NCBI RefSeq assembly: GCF_019056515.1
Contig: NZ_CP064873.1
Span: forward strand, 2,046,001 to 2,110,000
Source: Microbacterium paraoxydans
GTDB taxonomy: Bacteria; Actinomycetota; Actinomycetes; Actinomycetales; Microbacteriaceae
Reading direction: 5' to 3'
Length of the DNA: 64,000 nucleotides
The position numbers were made by a program, and so were the translations under genes. This document shows, piece by piece, positions 39,203 to 47,647 of the stretch. The number at the start of each line of letters is the position of its first letter. Within the stretch, counting starts at the first letter, position 1. Below the pieces are notes generated by a model. It was not told the DNA's origin and made no database searches. It saw only the letters and a list, made by a program, of their open reading frames with translations.

Positions 39203-40170
39203 GGCGTCGTCGCGACCGTCGGAGGCACCGGCGTCCGAGCCAGTGCCGCGTCCACCACCGTCCGCGGATCCACGCCCTGCGCCCAGGCCTGCGGCGTCAG
39301 CGTCAGGCGGTGAGCGAGGACGGGCACCGCGATGCGCTTGATGTCGTCCGGCCGCACATACGCCCGGCCGTCCAGCGCGGCGAGCGCGCGGCCGAGGAGG
39401 ACGAGCGCCTGCGAGCCGCGCGGGGACGCGCCGACGGCCACCGTCGCCGCCTCGCGGGTGGCGCGGGCGAGTTCGACGGCGTACCGCACGACGTCGGGAT
39501 CGACGTGGATGCGCTCGACCGCCGCCTGGAGGCGCTGGAGGCCCTCCGCGTCCAGAACGGGTGCGACCTCGACATCCGGGCTCTGCCGGTCGACGCGGTC
39601 CAGGATGATGCGCGCCTCCTCCTCAGCGCCGGGATAGCCCACGGAGAGCCGCACCATGAACCGGTCGAGCTGGGCTTCGGGCAGTGCGTACGTCCCCTCG
39701 TACTCGATCGGGTTCGAGGTCGCGATCACGTGGAAGGGTCCTGGGAGGGCGAACCGATTGCCCTCCACCGTCACCTGGCGCTCGGCCATGGCCTCGAGCA
39801 TCGCCGACTGCGTCTTCGGCGTCGTCCGGTTGATCTCGTCCGCGAGCAGCAGGCCCGTGAAGAGGGGGCCGGGGCGGAAGGCGAACTCTCCGGTCGAGGG
39901 CGAGTACACGTACGAGCCGGTGACGTCGCCGGGAAGCATGTCAGGAGTGCACTGCAGCCGACGGAAGTCCAGGCCGAGGGCCCCCGCCAGACTCCGCGCG
40001 GCGAGCGTCTTGCCGAGGCCGGGGACGTCCTCGAAGAGCACATGTCCCCCGGCAAGGATCGTGGCGAGCGCCAGAGTCAGAGGCTCGTCCATCCCGACCA
40101 CCGCTGTCCGGACGCCGGCGAGCACGCGGCGTCCGACGTCTGCGATCTGCGCGGTCTCATCGTTGGTCAT
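39199..40170 (-). CDS. MoxR family AAA+ ATPase
   Basis: 323-aa AAA+ protein. Walker A lies in GGHVLFEDVPGLGKT (about residue 50), Walker B in LLLADEINRTTPKTQSALLEAM-like sequence, and the arginine-finger region in LPEAQLDRF. MoxR ATPases are co-encoded with DUF58 proteins and act as specialised chaperones. Embedded in the tight operon DUF4129 gene, membrane protein, moxR, DUF58 gene, membrane protein, all joined by ATGA/GTGA overlaps. Confidence 0.94.
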   Translation of the reverse strand: MTNDETAQIADVGRRVLAGVRTAVVGMDEPLTLALATILAGGHVLFEDVPGLGKTLAARSLAGALGLDFRRLQCTPDMLPGDVTGSYVYSPSTGEFAFRPGPLFTGLLLADEINRTTPKTQSAMLEAMAERQVTVEGNRFALPGPFHVIATSNPIEYEGTYALPEAQLDRFMVRLSVGYPGAEEEARIILDRVDRQSPDVEVAPVLDAEGLQRLQAAVERIHVDPDVVRYAVELARATREAATVAVGASPRGSQALVLLGRALAALDGRAYVRPDDIKRIAVPVLAHRLTLTPQAWAQGVDPRTVVDAALARTPVPPTVATTP

Positions 40171-40637
40171 GAAGTCTCCTCCGTGTCGGTCGGGATGCGG
40201 TCGAGGGCGTCGAGGACGCGCTCGATGTCGGCACGCTGCACGTCACGCGCGTGCAGGGACGCTCGAACGCCGTCCCCCAGCATCGCGTCGATGCGCGGGT
40301 GGTCGTCAGGATCGTCGAGGTCGAGGCCGCGATGGGCGAGGCGGCGCCGGACGACCCCCTGCACGCGCCGCACGACGACGTGCCCGGCGACGCCCGTGCG
40401 GGTGTTGATCGCCCAGGCCATCCGCGACACGTCCGAGCCGCGCGATTCCGCTCTCGGCGCCTCCGGCGGCCACACGACCGCCTCGTCGACGAAGACCTGT
40501 CGGGCGGCCCCGACCACCGCGAGCAGGAGGAGGGTCCAGGCCACGGCGAAGGCGGCAGGCACTCCGAGCACGAGGAGCACGGTGAAGAGAGCGGCCCCGA
40601 CGAGGGCGCTGATCACCGTCACGACGATGCCCTTCAC
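40167..40637 (-). CDS. Hypothetical membrane protein of the MoxR cluster
   Basis: 156 aa; two adjacent membrane spans at the N-terminus (VVTVISALVGAALFTVLLVL and AAFAVAWTLLLLAVVGAA), then a soluble tail of unknown fold. The GTG at 40637 is preferred because it sits six bases after AGGAGG and overlaps the upstream stop as GTGA; the GTG two codons earlier (40643) would leave the ribosome site too close. Function unknown; genomic context ties it to the MoxR system. Confidence 0.75.
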   Translation of the reverse strand: MKGIVVTVISALVGAALFTVLLVLGVPAAFAVAWTLLLLAVVGAARQVFVDEAVVWPPEAPRAESRGSDVSRMAWAINTRTGVAGHVVVRRVQGVVRRRLAHRGLDLDDPDDHPRIDAMLGDGVRASLHARDVQRADIERVLDALDRIPTDTEETS

Positions 40638-41389
40638 CGCCACCCCTCCTTGATGCCCCGGAGGGCGACCACGGCGCTCTGTCGGTCCTGCTCGTCTGCG
40701 ACCAGCCCACCGAAGCGGACCCGCTCGTACAGCCCCTGGAGCCGGAGCACGTCGGCCGCGATGCTCCGGCGGGCACCGACCACCCGGGCTGTGAACTCCG
40801 CCGGCGTCTCAGCGGCTCCGCGACCGTGGCCGGCGTCGGCGGCGGATTCCTCCAGTCCGACCCACGCGGCGACGATCGCATCACCGGGATCGGGCCTCGC
40901 TGTCACGGTGCGCAACGCGGCGGAGACCCCGCGGCGGATGACCTCCTCGTTCGGAGGTACCGCGGGAGTGCTGCCACCGTCCTCCCCGGCGGCAGCGGTG
41001 ACCTCACGACGATCGAGCGGACGTGCCTGCCACAGCCGTCGGAGGAAGCGGAGGAGCTGACGCAGGACCACGAGGACGAGGGCGAGGACGGCCAGCGTCA
41101 GCAGCGCCCCGAAGACCACCCCGAGAATCTGCGCGAGAGCGGATTCGCCCCAGGACTCCGGGGGCGGTGGTGTCCCGGTCGTCGACGGGACCGGGAGGAC
41201 GAGGTCCTCCGGGGGCGGCGGCGTGCTCTCCGGTCGGGACGACGAGAACTGCGGGGTGCCCTGTCCCGCGGCAGCGAGCATGAGGACCCCGAACAGTCCG
41301 GCGATCGCGGCGAGGCCGAGCAGCGGCGCGGTCGCCCCTGACCGGCGCACGGCCTCCGGTGCACGGACCGGAGGCTCTGGGCGCGACAT
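40634..41389 (-). CDS. DUF4129 domain-containing membrane protein
   Basis: 251 aa with two membrane spans (residues about 18-40 and 85-112), a Pro-rich external loop between them and a C-terminal DUF4129 domain recognisable by AIVAAWVGLEESAADAG and TPAEFTARV. In other bacteria this domain is often fused to or encoded beside a transglutaminase-like protein; none is present here. First gene of the MoxR/DUF58 operon. Confidence 0.82.
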   Translation of the reverse strand: MSRPEPPVRAPEAVRRSGATAPLLGLAAIAGLFGVLMLAAAGQGTPQFSSSRPESTPPPPEDLVLPVPSTTGTPPPPESWGESALAQILGVVFGALLTLAVLALVLVVLRQLLRFLRRLWQARPLDRREVTAAAGEDGGSTPAVPPNEEVIRRGVSAALRTVTARPDPGDAIVAAWVGLEESAADAGHGRGAAETPAEFTARVVGARRSIAADVLRLQGLYERVRFGGLVADEQDRQSAVVALRGIKEGWR

Positions 41390-41452
41390 GCCTCCACCCT
41401 AGGGGCGCGGCCCGAGACGGCCCCGTTCCGCACCGGGGTGCCGCGGAACGGG

Positions 41453-41896
41453 TCAGCTCTGATCGGGGCGCCGCCCCGCGAAGGCCCCGAGCCCGTCACG
41501 GAGAGCGGCGATCTCGCCGATGCCCATCCCCACGGCGGCCATCACCTGCCGCGGCACATCCACGGCCCTCGCACGCAGAGCCGCTCCGGCATCGGTGAGC
41601 GTGATCTCCAGTCGGCGCTCGTCTTCACTGCTGCGCTGGCGCGTCACCAGGCCGTCGGCCTCGAGCCTCTTGACGAGGGGCGACGCGGTCGCGGGCTCCA
41701 GCGCGAGGTCGGCGGCGAGGTCGTTCAGGGTCCGCGGCGACCGCTCCCACAGGGCGAGCATCACCAGGTACTGCGGGTGCGTCAACCCGAGCGGCTCGAG
41801 GATCGGCCGGTAGATCGCCACGACGTTCCGCGCCGCCGTGACCACGGCGAAGCAGAGCTGATTCTCGAGCCGGAGCAGATCGTCGGTGTCAGTCAC
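41453..41896 (-). CDS. MarR family transcriptional regulator
   Basis: 147-aa winged-helix repressor. Wing and recognition helix are in RTLNDLAADLALEPATASPLVKRLEADGLVTRQRSSEDERRLEITLTDAG, the standard MarR pattern. GTG start. It is divergent from a mini-gene, with a perfect TCATTAGT/ACTAATGA palindrome between them that is probably its operator. MarR proteins commonly respond to phenolics, oxidants or drugs; the ligand is unknown. Confidence 0.92.
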   Translation of the reverse strand: MTDTDDLLRLENQLCFAVVTAARNVVAIYRPILEPLGLTHPQYLVMLALWERSPRTLNDLAADLALEPATASPLVKRLEADGLVTRQRSSEDERRLEITLTDAGAALRARAVDVPRQVMAAVGMGIGEIAALRDGLGAFAGRRPDQS

Positions 41897-41921
41897 GGTC
41901 CCGACTATACATCTGCACGAA

Positions 41922-41939
41922 TCATTAGTACACTAATGA
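41922..41939. promoter_or_regulatory. MarR-type operator palindrome
   Basis: TCATTAGT at 41922-41929 and ACTAATGA at 41932-41939 are perfect reverse complements around two bases. This AT-rich site lies between the divergent marR and mini-gene and overlaps the first possible ATG (41936) of the latter, so bound repressor would block its expression directly. Confidence 0.75.
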
Positions 41940-41941
41940 AC

Positions 41942-42184
41942 ATGTCACGCGACTCCAGCCGCCCCCCTCTTCGCACCCGCATCCGCGAGGCGGGGGGCCT
42001 TTACGCCTGGGTGAACACCAACCTCGTGCGTCTCGCCGGTCCGGCCTCGGTCGGGCCGTACGAGAAGACGCCGCCGCCCAGCGCCGCGGAGCGCGCCGAA
42101 CGGGCCTGTCCGCTGTGCGGCGCGCCGATGACCGAGCACGAGATCGATCGCTCGGGCCCGAAGACCCTGGTGCACTGCCCGTAA
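41942..42184 (+). CDS. Small putative zinc-binding protein divergent from marR
   Basis: 80-aa protein whose C-terminus has CPLCGAPMTEH followed by VHCP, a possible zinc ribbon with three Cys and nearby His. An ATG at 41936 is also in frame, but it lies inside the operator palindrome, so 41942 is given. No Shine-Dalgarno is visible at either, which suggests a leaderless message. Divergent arrangement with the MarR gene suggests it is the regulated target. Function unknown. Confidence 0.65.
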   Translation: MSRDSSRPPLRTRIREAGGLYAWVNTNLVRLAGPASVGPYEKTPPPSAAERAERACPLCGAPMTEHEIDRSGPKTLVHCP

Positions 42185-42196
42185 GCTCCCTCGGCG

Positions 42197-42544
42197 TCAG
42201 CCGTCGTCATCGGCGAGCGCGGCGCTGACCGACTCCCGGGCCATGTCGATCCACGTCATGAGCGCGGCATCGTCGGCGATCGCCGAGGCTGCGACATCGA
42301 TCCAGCCGGACCCCATGGTGCGGGATCCCATCACGGCACGCGCGGCCCCGGGCAGCGTCACGGCGACAGCCCCGTTCTCCTCATCCACGCGGACGAGAAG
42401 CGTCCCGTCCTTCCGGGCGCCCACGAGGATGCGCCCCTCGTCGAGGAATGCCCTGGTCCCGAACATCCGGCGCTCCTCGATGGAAGGGTCGGCCCCGAGC
42501 AGTGCGCGGACGCGGTCCGCGAGTTCCTCTCCTGCGGCATCCAT
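42197..42544 (-). CDS. TfoX/Sxy family protein
   Basis: 115-aa single-domain protein similar to the N-terminal domain of the competence factor TfoX (RRMFGTRAFLDEGRILVGARKDGTLLVRVD). Stand-alone forms are common in non-competent bacteria and have no settled role. Ends 12 bases from the convergent mini-gene and starts 11 bases past the uvrB stop, on the same strand as uvrB. Confidence 0.85.
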   Translation of the reverse strand: MDAAGEELADRVRALLGADPSIEERRMFGTRAFLDEGRILVGARKDGTLLVRVDEENGAVAVTLPGAARAVMGSRTMGSGWIDVAASAIADDAALMTWIDMARESVSAALADDDG

Positions 42545-42555
42545 CTCGGCTCCGT

Positions 42556-44628
42556 CTACGCGTGCCCGGCCCGCTCCATCGACCGGAGCTCCTTCTTCAG
42601 ATCCTGCACTTCGTCGCGCAGGCGCGCGGCGAGCTCGAACTTCAGCTCCGCGGCCGCCGCGAGCATCTGATCGGTGAGGTCCTGGATCGTGGCCTCCAGC
42701 TGCTGAGCGCCCTCGGCCGCGATCCCGGTGCGCCGCAGGTTCGGTGTCGGCGACTTGCCCTTGCCCGATGCGCGGCCCCGGCCGGACATCAGCTCCGCCG
42801 TATCCTGACCCTCGCGCGCCAGCACCTCTGTGATGTCGGCGATGCGCTTGCGCAGCGGCTGCGGATCGATGCCGTGCTCCTTGTTGTACGCGATCTGCTT
42901 CTCACGCCGACGGTCGGTCTCCTCGATGGCCTTGGCCATGGAGTCCGTCATGTTGTCCGCGTACATGTGGACTTCACCCGAGACGTTGCGCGCCGCGCGG
43001 CCGATCGTCTGGATGAGTGAGGTCCCGGAGCGGAGGAAGCCCTCCTTGTCCGCGTCGAGGATCGCGACGAGCGACACCTCCGGGAGGTCGAGTCCTTCGC
43101 GCAGCAGGTTGATACCGACCAGGACGTCGTACACACCGGCGCGCAGTTCGCTGAGGAGCTCGACGCGGCGCAGGGTGTCGACGTCGGAGTGCAGGTAGCG
43201 CACGCGCACGCCGTGCTCACCGAGGAAGTCGGTCAGCTCCTCCGCCATCTTCTTCGTGAGGGTCGTGACGAGGACGCGCTCGTCCCGCTCCACGCGAAGC
43301 CGGATCTCTTCGAGGAGATCGTCGATCTGCCCCTTCGACGGCTTGACGATGATCTCCGGGTCGACCAGGCCGGTCGGGCGGATGATCTGCTCCACCACGC
43401 CGTCGGCGATGCCCATCTCGTACTTGCCCGGGGTGGCGGACAGGTAGACGGTCTGCCCCACGCGGTTCTTGAACTCGTCCCAGCGCAGCGGTCGGTTGTC
43501 CATCGCGCTCGGCAGCCGGAATCCGTGGTCGACGAGGGTGCGCTTGCGGGACGCGTCGCCTTCGTACATCGCGCCGATCTGCGGCACCGTGACGTGGGAC
43601 TCGTCGATGACGAGCAGGAAGTCGTCCGGGAAGAAGTCGAGGAGCGTGTGCGGGGGCTCGCCGGGCATGCGTCCGTCCATGTGACGCGAGTAGTTCTCGA
43701 TGCCGGAGCAGAATCCGAGCTGCTGGAGCATCTCCAGGTCGAAGGTCGTGCGCATCCGGAGGCGCTGCGCCTCGAGGAGCTTGCCCTGACGCTCGAACTC
43801 CTTCAGCCGCTCCTCCAGCTCGTGCTCGATGGTGCCGATGGAGCGCTGGATGACGTCGGTGCCCGCGACGTAGTGCGAGGCGGGGAAGATCGGCACGGCG
43901 TCCAGTTTCTCGATGACCTCGCCCGTGAGCGGGTGCAGCGAGTAGAGCGCCTCGATCTCGTCGCCGAACAGCTCGATGCGGATGGCGTGCTCCTCGTACA
44001 CCGGGATGATCTCGATCGTGTCGCCGCGCACGCGGAAGTTTCCCCGCGAGAAGTCGACGTCGTTGCGGTTGTACTGCATCGCGATGAACTGACGGATCAG
44101 GGCGTCGCGGTCGTACCGCTCCCCCACCTGCAGCGCGACCATGGCGCGCAGGTACTCCTCCGGAGCACCCAGGCCGTAGATGCAGGAGACGGTCGACACC
44201 ACGACCACGTCACGCCGGCTCAGCAGGGAGTTCGTCGTCGAGTGTCGGAGCCGCTCGACCTCCGCGTTGATCGAGGAGTCCTTCTCGATGAAGGTGTCCG
44301 TCTGCGGGACGTAGGCCTCGGGCTGGTAGTAGTCGTAGTACGAGACGAAGTACTCGACGGCGTTGTTCGGCATGAGCTCGCGGAACTCGTTGGCGAGCTG
44401 TGCCGCGAGGGTCTTGTTGTGCGCGAGCACGAGCGTGGGACGCTGCACCTGCTCGACGAGCCAGGCCGTGGTCGCCGACTTGCCCGTTCCGGTGGCGCCG
44501 AGCAGCACGATGTCGGTCTCGCCCGCGTTGATACGGGAGGCCAGCTCGGCGATGGCCTGCGGCTGGTCACCGGCAGGGGCGTACTCGCTGATGACCTCGA
44601 AGGGGCGGACACTGCGGGTGGGCTGCAT
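42556..44628 (-). CDS. uvrB: Excinuclease ABC subunit UvrB
   Basis: 690-aa helicase-like subunit that verifies damage and recruits UvrC. Walker A GATGTGKS at 44-51, the beta-hairpin [10 protein letters not shown], helicase motifs DESHVT and QTIGRAARN, and a C-terminal UVR motif ([31 protein letters not shown]). Full length. The repair genes uvrA and uvrC lie about 5 kb further along the same strand; coaE is 57 bases upstream. Confidence 0.98.
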   Translation of the reverse strand: MQPTRSVRPFEVISEYAPAGDQPQAIAELASRINAGETDIVLLGATGTGKSATTAWLVEQVQRPTLVLAHNKTLAAQLANEFRELMPNNAVEYFVSYYDYYQPEAYVPQTDTFIEKDSSINAEVERLRHSTTNSLLSRRDVVVVSTVSCIYGLGAPEEYLRAMVALQVGERYDRDALIRQFIAMQYNRNDVDFSRGNFRVRGDTIEIIPVYEEHAIRIELFGDEIEALYSLHPLTGEVIEKLDAVPIFPASHYVAGTDVIQRSIGTIEHELEERLKEFERQGKLLEAQRLRMRTTFDLEMLQQLGFCSGIENYSRHMDGRMPGEPPHTLLDFFPDDFLLVIDESHVTVPQIGAMYEGDASRKRTLVDHGFRLPSAMDNRPLRWDEFKNRVGQTVYLSATPGKYEMGIADGVVEQIIRPTGLVDPEIIVKPSKGQIDDLLEEIRLRVERDERVLVTTLTKKMAEELTDFLGEHGVRVRYLHSDVDTLRRVELLSELRAGVYDVLVGINLLREGLDLPEVSLVAILDADKEGFLRSGTSLIQTIGRAARNVSGEVHMYADNMTDSMAKAIEETDRRREKQIAYNKEHGIDPQPLRKRIADITEVLAREGQDTAELMSGRGRASGKGKSPTPNLRRTGIAAEGAQQLEATIQDLTDQMLAAAAELKFELAARLRDEVQDLKKELRSMERAGHA

Positions 44629-44685
44629 ACATCAAGCGTATGCCGCCCCTCCGACATCGGGGCCGCGTCCGGCGGCGACACCGCT

Positions 44686-45285
44686 TCAGCTCGCGCGGAG
44701 CCGGTTCCAGAGCGCGTCCGTCTGGGCCAGCGTGTCCGCGATCGATCCTGCGGTGTCGATCACGACGTCGGCGATCGCGAGCCGCCGGTCGTCCGGAACC
44801 TGGGCGGCGATCCGTCCGCGGGCGTCGTCCGGCGTCATCCCGCGCAGGTGCACGAGCCTCTCGAGACGGACCTCCTCCGGGGCATGCGCGACGACGATCG
44901 CATCCCAGGGGTCGTCGACACGAGCCTCCACGAGAAGCGGCACGTCGTACACGACGACGGCATCCGGATCAGCCTGGAAGGCGGCGTCGAAACGACGCTG
45001 GGACTCGGCCCGTACGGCCGGGTGCACGATGGCGTTCAGCTGTGCGAGACGGCCCGGATCGGCGAACACGGTCGCACCGAGAGCGGCTCGGTCGAGCGAC
45101 CCGTCTTCGGCGATGACCTCGTCACCGAACGTCCGCGCGATCGCGCCGAGCACCGCGGATCCGGGCGCCTGCACCTCGCGCACGATCCGATCCGCGTCGA
45201 CGACCACCGCGCCGAGTTCGGCGAGCCGGTTCGCGATGGTGGACTTTCCCGACGCGATGCCTCCGGTGAGAGCGATGAGCGGCAT
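44686..45285 (-). CDS. coaE: Dephospho-CoA kinase
   Basis: 199-aa kinase catalysing the last step of coenzyme A synthesis. P-loop GGIASGKST at residues 8-16, VVDADRIVREV, and the lid/CoA segment AHPAVR-like IVHPAVRAESQRR are typical. Length is standard. Its adjacency to uvrB is common in Actinobacteria. The 126-base gap upstream is shared with the divergent SipW-substrate gene. Confidence 0.95.
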   Translation of the reverse strand: MPLIALTGGIASGKSTIANRLAELGAVVVDADRIVREVQAPGSAVLGAIARTFGDEVIAEDGSLDRAALGATVFADPGRLAQLNAIVHPAVRAESQRRFDAAFQADPDAVVVYDVPLLVEARVDDPWDAIVVAHAPEEVRLERLVHLRGMTPDDARGRIAAQVPDDRRLAIADVVIDTAGSIADTLAQTDALWNRLRAS

Positions 45286-45411
45286 CCGACCATCCTGCCA
45301 CGCCTGTCCGAGGGCGGCGCACGACGCTGCCGCCGAACAATCGGGAAAGCTTCGGTCCCTCTTGAGGAAGACTTGACGGTCCCCTGAGGTGCGCTGCGTA
45401 ACGTCGAAGCC

Positions 45412-45969
45412 ATGACGAACACGGATGCCCCCGCACGCCCTGACCGCACCGAGCGACGCTCCCGGCGGCGCCCGATCATGGCGTTCGCGCTGGCCGTGCT
45501 CGCGACCGGAGGGATCGGTGCCGCGCTCACGAGCGCCGCGTGGACCGACAACACCTTCTTCAGCGCCCCGGCCGCAGGAGCCACCTTCAACCTCCAGGGT
45601 TCCACCGACGGGACCACCTGGAAGGAGTCGGCCGCGAAGAACAGCATCGAGCTCGTCGTGCCCGCGGAGAAGCTGGCCAACCTGCTCCCGGGCGAGGCCC
45701 GCACCATCAAGCTCTGGGTGAAGAACGCCAGCTCCGTCAACGCCGCACTCACCTCGACCGTCGAGTACGCCCCCGGCAACACGGCGACGGACTTCACGGT
45801 CAAGCCGACGGCGACGATCACCGGGCTCGCGGCGTCGCTGACCTCCTCCGGCTCCACGGCGACCGATGAGTTCGACCTCGTCGTCACCACCCCGGCCGAC
45901 TGGCCGACGAGCAACCAGGGCAAGACCGGCACGATCCTCGTCACGGTCTCCGCCACCGCCACCAACTGA
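45412..45969 (+). CDS. SipW-type signal-peptide protein (alternate-type secreted protein)
   Basis: 185-aa secreted protein. The N-terminus is twin-Arg/Lys-like and basic, then a hydrophobic stretch AFALAVLATGGIGAALTSAAWTD, the alternate signal peptide cleaved by SipW-type peptidases; mature protein begins near AAWTDNTFF. The rest is beta-rich, Ser/Thr-rich and has no Cys, reminiscent of TasA/CalY-like surface or fibre proteins. First of three tandem genes with a dedicated peptidase. A TTGACG box at 45373-45378 may be its -35; no strong ribosome site is present. Confidence 0.83.
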   Translation: MTNTDAPARPDRTERRSRRRPIMAFALAVLATGGIGAALTSAAWTDNTFFSAPAAGATFNLQGSTDGTTWKESAAKNSIELVVPAEKLANLLPGEARTIKLWVKNASSVNAALTSTVEYAPGNTATDFTVKPTATITGLAASLTSSGSTATDEFDLVVTTPADWPTSNQGKTGTILVTVSATATN

Positions 45970-46005
45970 CCCCTCGCCCCGCAGCAGAGAACGAAGAGAC
46001 GAACC

Positions 46006-46521
46006 GTGGTGCAGATCCTCCGCCGGCTCGCCCTGCCCGTGCTCTGGGCGCTGGCTGCCACGGGCGTGGGCTGCGGCGTCGTCTGGGGCGCCACGGCGAT
46101 CGGGCTCATCCAGCCGCTCGTCGTGATCTCGGGCTCGATGGAGCCCGGGATCATGACGGGCGATCTCCTCATCGCCACGAAGGTCCCCGCCGACTCTCTG
46201 GAGGTGGGCGACGTCGTCAGCCTCCGGAGCGCGCTGACCGACTCCCTGGTGACCCATCGCATCACCGCCATCGAAGCCGCCGACGGCGCGCGCACGATCA
46301 CCATGAAGGGCGACAACAACGAGTTCTCCGACGCTCTCGACTATCCGGTGACCGGCGATGCCTGGAAGCCGGCGGTGCAGCTTCCCGGTTGGGGGACCGC
46401 CATCATGCGGATGACCACGCCCGCCGTCGCCGTCCCGCTGCTCCTCGGACTCCTGGGGCTGCTCGGCCTGAGCATGATGAGCCCCGGGGAGCGACCGGCG
46501 CGGAAGCCGCTGACCACGTGA
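46006..46521 (+). CDS. sipW: Signal peptidase I, SipW/archaeal type
   Basis: 171-aa membrane peptidase with catalytic Ser44 in ISGSMEPGI and His84 in LVTHRITAI; KGDNNEFSD carries the conserved Asp. This Ser-His arrangement is the ER/SipW type (S26B), not the usual bacterial Ser-Lys type. One span at each end. Flanked by two proteins with matching AAWTD-type signal peptides, so it is almost certainly dedicated to them. GTG start; the stop shares one base with the next gene. Confidence 0.92.
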   Translation: MVQILRRLALPVLWALAATGVGCGVVWGATAIGLIQPLVVISGSMEPGIMTGDLLIATKVPADSLEVGDVVSLRSALTDSLVTHRITAIEAADGARTITMKGDNNEFSDALDYPVTGDAWKPAVQLPGWGTAIMRMTTPAVAVPLLLGLLGLLGLSMMSPGERPARKPLTT

Positions 46522-47048
46522 TGCCGGCACGACGGGTCTCCCCGATGGCCGGCTTCGCGGTCGCGATGGCGTTCGTCTTCCTGGCCGTCGCCCAGGGAAG
46601 CGTCTCGACCACCACCGCGGCGTGGACGGATCGAACCGTGGTCACGGCGACGGTGACGTCCGCCTCGACATGGTTGTCGCCGTTCGCGGGGAACACGTGC
46701 AAGGCCTACAGCAGCCCGTCGGCAGCTCCCACCAGCTGCGCGATCACGGCGATCCGCTACGAGGAGATCAGCGACACCTCCGGCCACTTCTACATCAGCA
46801 CGAACGCCCCGGGCGGGTCGCACCACGTCGACGTCGACGTGGATCTGAAGAAGGCGACGGGCCTTCCCCGGACGTGGACCTCGTGGACCGCTGCGGGGGT
46901 GCTCCCGGGCAGCCACGTCACGCCGGACCCCGCGTGGACGTGCTCCTCGTTGCCCCGGCTCACCGGCCGCAGCCTCGACTGGCACCTCACCGACCTTCAG
47001 GTTGCCGTGACGCTGCAGCGCACCACGGCGAACACGATCTGCACCTGA
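46521..47048 (+). CDS. Second SipW-type secreted protein
   Basis: 175-aa secreted protein with the signal segment FAVAMAFVFLAVAQGSVSTTTAAWTD, sharing the AAWTD cleavage-site motif with the gene before sipW. The mature part has four Cys (NTC, TSC, WTC, TIC), unlike the Cys-free first substrate, so two disulfides are possible. No domain recognised. The ATG shares one base with the sipW stop (TGATG). A frame open upstream only shadows sipW. Confidence 0.78.
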   Translation: MPARRVSPMAGFAVAMAFVFLAVAQGSVSTTTAAWTDRTVVTATVTSASTWLSPFAGNTCKAYSSPSAAPTSCAITAIRYEEISDTSGHFYISTNAPGGSHHVDVDVDLKKATGLPRTWTSWTAAGVLPGSHVTPDPAWTCSSLPRLTGRSLDWHLTDLQVAVTLQRTTANTICT

Positions 47049-47074
47049 GCCTCCTGGGCGGGGCGCGGCACCCC

Positions 47075-47647
47075 TCAGCGCGCGAGCAGCTGCCGTCGGG
47101 AGCTGATCACCCCGGTGTCGAAGCCGGCGAGATGCAGGCCGCCGTGGAAGCGGGCGTGCTCGATCTTGATGCAGCGGTCCATGACTACCGAGAGCCCGGC
47201 CGCCTCCGCGATCGCGGCGGCTTCCTCGTTCCAGGAGCCGAGCTGGAGCCACAGGGTCTTCGCGCCGCTGTCGATCGCCTCCTGCGCGACCCCTGGGAGG
47301 TCGTCGTGACGACGGAACACGTCCACGATGTCGGGCTGCACGGGCAGGGCACTCAACGACGGGTAGACCGGCTGGCCGAGGATCTCGGTCTCCCTCGGGT
47401 TCACGAGATAGACGTCGTAGGCCGTGCTCGAAAGCAGGTAGGTCGCGACGAAGTACGAGGCCCGCGACGGATTCCCGGAGGCACCGACGATGGCGATCGA
47501 TCGCGCCCGCCGCAGCAGTCCGAACCGCTGCGGCTGCGAGGGCCCGGTCCAGGTGCGGCCCGGCTCGACGGCAGCGGGGAGCGCGCAGCTGGCGGCATCC
47601 GTGGTCGACGGGATGGCGCAGGCGTCGCCGGCGGAGGTCGTGCTCAT
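47075..47647 (-). CDS. CoA-binding domain protein (YccU-like)
   Basis: 190-aa protein with a Rossmann-type CoA_binding domain: SIAIVGASGNPSRASYFVATYLLSS, VYLVNPRETEILGQPVYPSLSAL, and LWLQLGSWNEEAAAIAEAAGLSVVMDRCIKIEH. Such stand-alone domains bind CoA or related thioesters; the role is unsettled. The ATG overlaps the metY stop (ATGA). Last gene of the six-gene sulfur operon, beside an acetyl-CoA synthetase, which makes CoA chemistry a reasonable link. Confidence 0.86.
   Translation of the reverse strand: MSTTSAGDACAIPSTTDAASCALPAAVEPGRTWTGPSQPQRFGLLRRARSIAIVGASGNPSRASYFVATYLLSSTAYDVYLVNPRETEILGQPVYPSLSALPVQPDIVDVFRRHDDLPGVAQEAIDSGAKTLWLQLGSWNEEAAAIAEAAGLSVVMDRCIKIEHARFHGGLHLAGFDTGVISSRRQLLAR

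Noticed and set aside
43189..45387. 732-codon open frame antisense to uvrB and coaE
   Set aside because: No recognisable domain, and both genes beneath it are certain.
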